Origin: Panicum virgatum | Lineage: Eukaryota; Streptophyta; Magnoliopsida; Poales; Poaceae | Reading direction: 5' to 3' | Assembly (NCBI RefSeq): GCF_016808335.1 | Contig: NC_053142.1 | Span: 44,001,674 to 44,065,673, forward strand | Length of the DNA: 64,000 bases | Shown here: positions 58,338-64,000 of the stretch, piece after piece | Layout of the letters: each line of letters starts with the position of its first letter | How positions within the stretch are numbered: the first letter of the stretch is position 1 | Translations under genes and position numbers: made by a program | The notes under the pieces: generated by a model | What the model saw: the letters and a program-made list of their open reading frames with translations, nothing else | The model's database searches: none | Told to the model about the DNA's origin: nothing

Positions 58338-58387
58338 GTCGCCCATGGGGAGGGCGACGGCCCCTGTCGCCCAGGCAGGGGGCGACA
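58338..58387. other. two GTCGCCC hairpins at the MULE 5' end
   Basis: 58338-58358 (GTCGCCC...GGGCGAC) and 58365-58387 (TGTCGCCC...GGGCGACA) each form a GC-rich stem. They lie about 90 bp upstream of the TATA box. Such sub-terminal repeats may bind transposase; that is inference. Confidence 0.6.
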
Positions 58388-58471
58388 TGCCTTTTTTTGT
58401 AAAAAAAATATACAAACCGGTCCTCGATCAGCGTGGCGCGAGGGCTGGGGGGCGGGCAACAGGGTCCCCTC

Positions 58472-58479
58472 TATATAAG
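58472..58479 (+). promoter_or_regulatory. TATA box of the MULE transposase gene
   Basis: CCTCTATATAAGCTCCCC, a strong plant TATA context. It is followed by a C/A-rich leader and a likely leader intron beginning at GCAG|GTAATTATA (58605) before the ATG at 58958. Confidence 0.65.
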
Positions 58480-58957
58480 CTCCCCACCCCTATTCCCTCC
58501 TCATTTGAGCCCAAAAATTTCACCAAAAATTCAGAAAAAAAAAGAGAGGGGTGAGGAGAAGGGAAGCGGCGAAGCCCTGCCGGATTGCGCACTTGTGATC
58601 TGCAGGTAATTATATTTAACTTATGTATTTTTCCATTGATATTGTAGAGTAATTAAATTTAATTAGTGCTATAGTAGAACCAATTTAAGTAGGAGTTTAA
58701 GGATACGCGTTTATTATTAGTTTAGAAAATTAAGACTACGCGTTTATTATTACCATTGCAGTATTATTAGAGACGTGTTTATAAATTAATTACGATTTAG
58801 AATAGAATTTCGCATATGCAGTATAGAATTTGAGTGTCATCACGTAGTTATGAATACTTAAATGTTGTAGTTGAAATCCATACTTAGGTTTTATGGATTA
58901 TTGAATAGGTAGTGAAATAAAGAGTATAACTCGATAAGTATTCTGTGATATACAGAT

Positions 58958-61593
58958 ATGTCGAGCAAGATGCAGTTTCAAGTATTTTTTGGTGACTACA
59001 AAGTTTTGTATGGGCCAAATAGAGTAGACCTTTCTGCCTTTAAGTGCACATCTAGCGCCATAGATAAACCTCTGGAAAGGAGTTTTTGTTCCATATATAA
59101 GTGGCCGCAGCGTGGATTCCATGTTGATCCGGAGACACATGTGATGACCGTCCATTCTCTTGTTAATTGGGGAGTAGAAAGTGATTTATGGGAATTGATG
59201 ATGATACACAGCACTGATGACTGGCAGAAGTACATGCAAGCAGCTCTAGAGCGTGGGTGGCCTCTGGCCATTCTTGTTCAAACTTGGGAGAAGACACAAA
59301 ATGAAATCCAACATGGTGCAGATCAAGCAACTCCGAGTATTCGAAGAGAGACCAACTATATTGAGCAAGATGAGTCAGAAGAGATAGAGAACCAAAACAT
59401 CGGACCACAGGGCCTTGCTGATGAGGGAGAGAGGATACATAGCATCGTGGACGAGATGAAGGCAGAAGACCAAGCCGCAATGGAGATGGAAGAATATGAG
59501 GGCTCATCTGATGACGAGCAGTAATCATTGCCAAAAGAGTGGAAGGAGCATGGTTTTGGCAATCATGTCGTAGAAGACGTACGAAATTAGGAGTGGGAGT
59601 AAAGAGGGAATGAGGTAGTGCAAGATGCAACATATCCAAACATTGAAGCCGTAAAAGATGCTGTGAGACTATGGGCAATATCATTGAAGCGAGAATTTAG
59701 AGTCGTGAAGTCTGGCAGTAAAGAATATGAGATGAAGTGTGTGAATGATGGATGTCCATGGCGAGTACATGCATTCAAGGGAAAATGGAAGTCGAACTGG
59801 AAATGTTTCATTGTGACAGAGCACACTTGTTTGCTATCAGAAGTTCAGCCCTCGCATCGCAATATATCATGCAACTTTGTTGCAAAACAAATATATGGGC
59901 TGATTATGGACAACCTAAATTATGAGCCAAAAATGATTGTTCGACACATTATGCAGACTTACCAGTACACCATTAGTTATTTGAAAGCATGGCGGGCTAA
60001 ACAAAAGGTGTTTGAGATGCGGTTCGGCACATACGAGGCATCATATGATAACCTACCTCGTATGTTACCCCAGGTTGCTGCTAGAAATCCTGGAAGCTTT
60101 TATGACACATACCTCGTACCAGCCATGACTAGGGGGCAAAGCATTCTGCAACGAGTCTTCTTTTGCCTAGGTGCCTGTGTTAGGGCATTTCGGTGTTGTC
60201 TTCCGGTGATCTGCATTGATGGCACATTTCTGATTGGAAGGTATAAAGGTCAGATACTCACCACAATCGGGGTAGATTGCAACAACCAAATAGTTCCGCT
60301 CGCATTTGCATTTGTTGAGAATGAGAACTTAGACAGTTGGTATTGGTTCCTTGAACGAGTGAAGGTTCATGTTGTTGCTGCACGTCCAGATGTGTGCCTT
60401 ATTAGTGATAGGCATGTAAGTCTGCTACAATCAATAATGAAATTGCAACGCGGAACTGCGACAACGCCTCTATTATGGCCCGATGTCCACAACAGGTGGT
60501 GCATTAGGCATATGGGTGCAAATTTCTATGACCACTTCAAGAACAAGGATCTTAAGAACATGTTTAAGAGGTTGTGCATCCAAAATCAACAGAGAAAATT
60601 CAATGCTCTATGGCAGATGCTTGATCAGTTGACTGCAGAGCAAGTGAAGGTAAGGGCATCAGGAACCAGCACGAGTCAGGCTGCAGAGGCTAGGAATTCA
60701 ATTGAGAAGCCATTTTCACACTGGATTTGAGGTGCACCTAAGGAGAAATGGTCATTCCTTTATGATACTAATGGAATGTGGTATGGTATTCAGACAACAA
60801 ACCATGCAGAGTGTTTCAATATGGTTATGCGGCGTTGTCGTGCCTTTCCTCTTGTGGGAATTGTTGAGTTCATCATGTATGGGTGCATGAAGTATTTCAG
60901 AGAGTGTTACATGGCTGCAAGTATAAACATCAGCAACCCCCAAATTCAGTTTTGCACAAGTGTGACACAATATATGCAACAGAAGATAGAAAAGGCCAAA
61001 CTCCACCGCGTCATATCGACAGGTACAATGGAGCATAGATTTGAGGTTCTATGCAAGGATAGAACTGGTCGTGGTATCCGTAGAGATAGGGTGGTACAAG
61101 AGAGTTTGATTACAGTAGATGGCAAAGCCATCTGCTCCTGCATGAAGACTAAGTTATTGCATTTACCATGCTCGCATCTCATTGCGGCATGTGCAGAGTC
61201 TGGGTTGCAGCCAGGAGTATTTGTTTCACCTTACTTCAGCAAGGAAGCAGTTGTATCCACCTGGGGACATGAGGTATACGGGATTGGAATAGTGGACCTT
61301 TCATTCAGGATAATGAGGATAAGATGTTTATTCCTGATCCAGCCACTAAGAAAGGCAAAGGCCGCCGTCAGACACGTCGTATTCGGAATGGTATGGACGA
61401 GTCCGAGGCAAGCAAGGCACAAAAGCGTTGCAGCCAATGTGGAGCATTAGGTTACAACTACAAGAAGTGTCCTCAGAATGCACTTCACGATGCTGCTGAC
61501 GCTGGTCCTTCCGGAAATCCCAGAGATGGAGCACCTCCTACGTTCAGACGACCATCGGCGAGAATTGCTCGTGGAAGGCACTCGGTGTCATGA
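58958..61593 (+). pseudogene. MuDR-type MULE transposase with four in-frame stops
   Basis: One frame runs from 58958 to about 61290, interrupted by TAA at 59522, TAG near 59588, TAA near 59597 and TGA at 60728. A frameshift near 61289 follows. Order of domains: N-terminal region ending in an acidic tail; MuDR DNA-binding domain (about 59610-59780, NIEAVKDAVRLWAISLKREF); DDE/MULE catalytic domain with CIDGTFLIGRYKG, ISDRH, RWCIRHM and TTNHAECFN; SWIM zinc finger CSCMKTKLLHLPCSHLIAAC (about 61135); and a zinc knuckle CSQCGALGYNYKKC in which the usual histidine is tyrosine. The transposase would cut at the terminal repeats. This copy is inactive as read. Several stops fit C-to-T decay at CGA or CAA/CAG codons. 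Confidence 0.88.
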
Positions 61594-61599
61594 TCCACC

Positions 61600-61792
61600 A
61601 GTGTGCAGTTTGTACCTATATACTAATCGTGCATGGAGTTTGTATCGAACCTATCTATAATATGTAGTAATCGTGCGTCCAGTTTGTATGGAACATATAT
61701 GTACCTATCAATCATGCGTCCAGTTTGTGTCGAACCTATCTGTAATGTATAAATATCGTGCACCCAGTTTGTATGGAACATATATGTACCTA
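61600..61792 (+). repeat. CCAGTTTGTATGGAACATATATGTACC repeats between the MULE genes
   Basis: Four or five units of 40-50 bp with (A/C)(C/T)CCAGTTTGT(A/G)T(C/G)GAAC followed by ATATATGTACCTAT or CTATCTGTAATGT fill the spacer between transposase and PMD gene. Confidence 0.7.
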
Positions 61793-61821
61793 TGTGTTCT
61801 CATATATTTTTGAATGTAGGT

Positions 61822-64000
61822 ATGGAGATGGACTCCTTGCTAGACCCAGTTATCGACTCGAGCCACAGGTCTTTCTTTGCAGCAGTTGAGCACCGAGCCC
61901 TAGAGGTGCTACGTCCTCGTCCACCTGGGGATCAGATCTCTATACACCACGATTGGGTTGACAGGTATGTAATGAAATATTATTGTTTATTACTTATGTA
62001 TTTGTTGGTATTCCTTTGTTTCGACAATTTTGTTTATTGCAGGTTACGTGAGTCCGGTCTACTGACTCTGGGCCGTCTTGTCGAGGGTGGGCTTGTTCAG
62101 CTCGACCGATCCCTCCTGACGGGGCTCGTTGACAGATGGAGGCCGGAGATACACGCGTTCCACCTCCCGTGTGGGGAGATGACTCCTACGCTGCAGGACG
62201 TGGCCTACCTCCTCAGCCTCCCTATCGTCGGGGAGGCTGTAGGTCCGCGTGTGGGGGCGGCCTCGTGGAAGGATGACCTGGAGGCCCGTTTTGCCCTGGT
62301 TCACCGCGTGGAAGAAGTAGGTCCGATCAACCCGCACCCGCGAGCAGCAGGTCCTTCGAAAACCTGGTTCCTACAATTTACAGTACGTATTCATTGCATA
62401 TTTAAGTTTAATTGTTACAATTCACATGTTGCATTGTCAGTTGAAACCATTAATCTTAATTGTTTATGCAGCCTACCCTGTTGCCTGCGGATGCCGACGA
62501 GTACAGTGTGACCAGATCGCTGGAGGCGTACCTGCTTTGTTTGTTTGGTTACATCATGTTCAACAACACTCATGGCAACTCGGTCGATAGGATTCTCCTT
62601 CCATATGCACGGGAGATTGCGGATGGGGATGAGGACGTACCGTCCTACAGTTGGGGTGAGGCGGTACTTGCAGCCACTTATCGTAGACTCTGCGACGGCT
62701 GCAGAAAGACACATGGGAACGCTATCCTGGCGGGGTGCCCACTACTACTGCAACTTTGGTCGTACGAGAGGCTAGCCGTTGGTCGGCCCATCGTCAGCCA
62801 CGAGCCTTACCACGAGGCCATGTACGGCGATGAGGAGGACGACAGGCCACTATGGGAACTCTATGGAACTGGCGTCAGGTACGTTCGCAACAAATCTAAT
62901 TTTGTTATTCATTGTTACACGATGCATTAGCGCACTTCTAATTTTACTTATTCGGACTGCAGAGGTCCTGGGCGCATGCGCAGGTTAGACGCGCATATCC
63001 TGTGTTTGTTTCGGAGCTCGACATGCTGACGCCCGAGGATGTTGTCTGGGAGCCTTACAGCCCAAAGGCTGTGGCTACCCGTGCACCAGCAGGCCTGTCT
63101 TCGCACTGCTCCGCGAATGCGAGCCTGTGGCTTACTACAGCCGTCCTGGTTTACGACATCGCGGTTGAGGCATATTGCCCCTTAAGAGTCATGAGACAGT
63201 TTGGGCAGCGCCAGGAGTTTCCGGTGCCCACCGCGTTGGAGCGTGTCAGTCGCCAGGACCACAGGTAATTATGAATGAACTTGGCTCATGCATTCGTGTC
63301 GAATCTAATTATTCTTCGTCGTCCACTTTTGTAGGTTGTCAAGGAGTGGCTTGCTGTGCTCAGCTGATTGGCTCACCAAGATGCAGCCGTGGGTGGACCA
63401 ATGGGTACAGGCAGACGAGCACTTGGTCCATCCAACAGGACCACACACAGACAACTCCTTTAGGGCTTACCTCACCTGGTACTTACACCGGACTCGGGCT
63501 CATCTGGTTTATGTTGACACTCACCCGCAGGCACACCAGGCGAGGCCTCAGGATGGCTATGCCCGGCACCACGTGCAGGCACTAGCAGACGCGGTGAGTC
63601 TCTTGATCATATTTGCATATATATTAATATTCATAAGATAATTCATGTGTTACTAACTGTTCCTTTACTCAATGGATGCAGTTTCGCCTTTGCAACATGA
63701 TGGAGACGGACTGCTCGACTTATCTGACGAGGGTACGTGCCGGATCCCCAATCGCCCAGTTTGAGCAGACAGAGGCATGGTCGAGGCAGCGTGACCAGTT
63801 GCGTTCAGTATTGCACAACTTGGGAAGCCGTGTGCAGTATGAAGACAGCCACGGGTCGTCCCAGGCCTCGTCGTCGTTCCCGTGTCCGGCGACCGCGCAC
63901 CAGCCGACATCTCAGTACTACACAACTGTAGATAACGTAGATATCTCTTTAAAATTATATCAAGTGTTTCTACATATTTACTAATATCACAAACAGGATA
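61822..64000 (+). CDS. plant mobile domain (PMD, MAIN-like) gene, intact as far as seen, partial at the right edge
   Basis: The ATG at 61822 (MEMDSLLDPVIDSS) opens a gene of at least six exons: 61822-61964, 62043-62382, 62472-62878, 62965-63264, 63335-63593 and 63682 to beyond about 63940. All introns have GT-AG borders and the phases agree at every junction. Family blocks: LRESGLLTLGRL, ALVDRW-like GLVDRWRPEIHAFHLPCGEM, TPTLQDVAYLLSLPIVGEAV, RILLPYAREIAD and RSWAHAQVRR. This is PF10536, as in Arabidopsis MAIN/MAIL proteins, nuclear proteins needed for transposon silencing and meristem maintenance. Copies inside MULEs are known and the role there is unresolved. No stop or frameshift was found, unlike the transposase next to it. 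The acceptor chosen at 62964 is the one that keeps RSWAHAQ in frame. Confidence 0.82.

Larger units (their letters stand above)
58255..64000 (+). mobile_element. Mutator-like element (MULE) with a PMD gene, right end beyond the window
   Basis: The 5' part has an A/T-rich stretch (AAAATTTCAAAAATAT near 58288) and two GTCGCCC hairpins, then a TATA box and the transposase gene. A plant mobile domain gene follows 230 bp downstream in the same orientation. The left terminal repeat is not exactly placed; the right one is not in the window. Confidence 0.65.

Noticed and set aside
1..64000. CRISPR arrays, operons, riboswitches or phage modules
   Set aside because: The window is plant nuclear DNA with introns and retroelements. 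The repeats found have no CRISPR-like repeat-spacer regularity.

Overview
The window is nuclear DNA from a grass, probably a panicoid cereal. The evidence is the element set: a Ty3/gypsy Tat-lineage retrotransposon with an antisense PF04195-type gene, a Sirevirus-like copia LTR rich in CGGTTAAACCG motifs, Helitrons with TC...CTAG ends, Stowaway MITEs, an Au-type tRNA-derived SINE, and a MULE carrying a plant mobile domain (PMD) gene. CYP704-type P450 exons with plant introns agree. The species is not decidable from the sequence. No bacterial or organellar features were recognised.

Layout, left to right. 1-239: first exon of an unrecognised minus-strand gene that leaves the window. 440-1004: decayed LINE. 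1005-3219: fragment of a Tat LTR fused to a copia-type LTR. 3683-9888: autonomous-type Helitron with a multi-exon Rep/helicase gene, cut off mid-helicase. 9889-32763: a chain of Tat-lineage Ty3/gypsy pieces, all oriented leftward. It contains a 3' LTR split by a solo copia LTR with perfect target-site duplications, a pol-deleted body (12305-19800), a nearly full body (19801-30430), a full LTR (30431-31858), a 0.5 kb deletion derivative and a further LTR fragment. 32764-35183: LTR-like sequence of another retroelement. 36107-39045: a MITE interrupted by a deleted gypsy element with a perfect TSD. 40791-42843: a complete non-autonomous Helitron.

The right part is more gene-like. Two tandem CYP704-type P450 copies (47472-49126 and 52061-53828) sit among MITEs. 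Copy 1 has frame lesions. Copy 2 has clean exons but no N-terminal anchor or start codon. A SINE, a nested hAT-like/MITE block and a Helitron (56264-57702) follow. That Helitron has the same 5' end as the Helitron at 3683. From about 58255 to the right edge lies a MULE. Its transposase gene has four in-frame stops and one frameshift, while the PMD gene downstream stays open through six exons and five plausible introns.

The genes form no metabolic pathway; this is a nested mobile-element landscape. Functional links that can be inferred are: the Helitron Rep protein (family) with the small Helitron sharing its 5' terminus; the Tat gag-pol with the antisense gene in the same element; and the MULE transposase with its PMD passenger. 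All coordinates come from reading by eye. Element edges without a TSD or terminal motif may be off by tens of bases.
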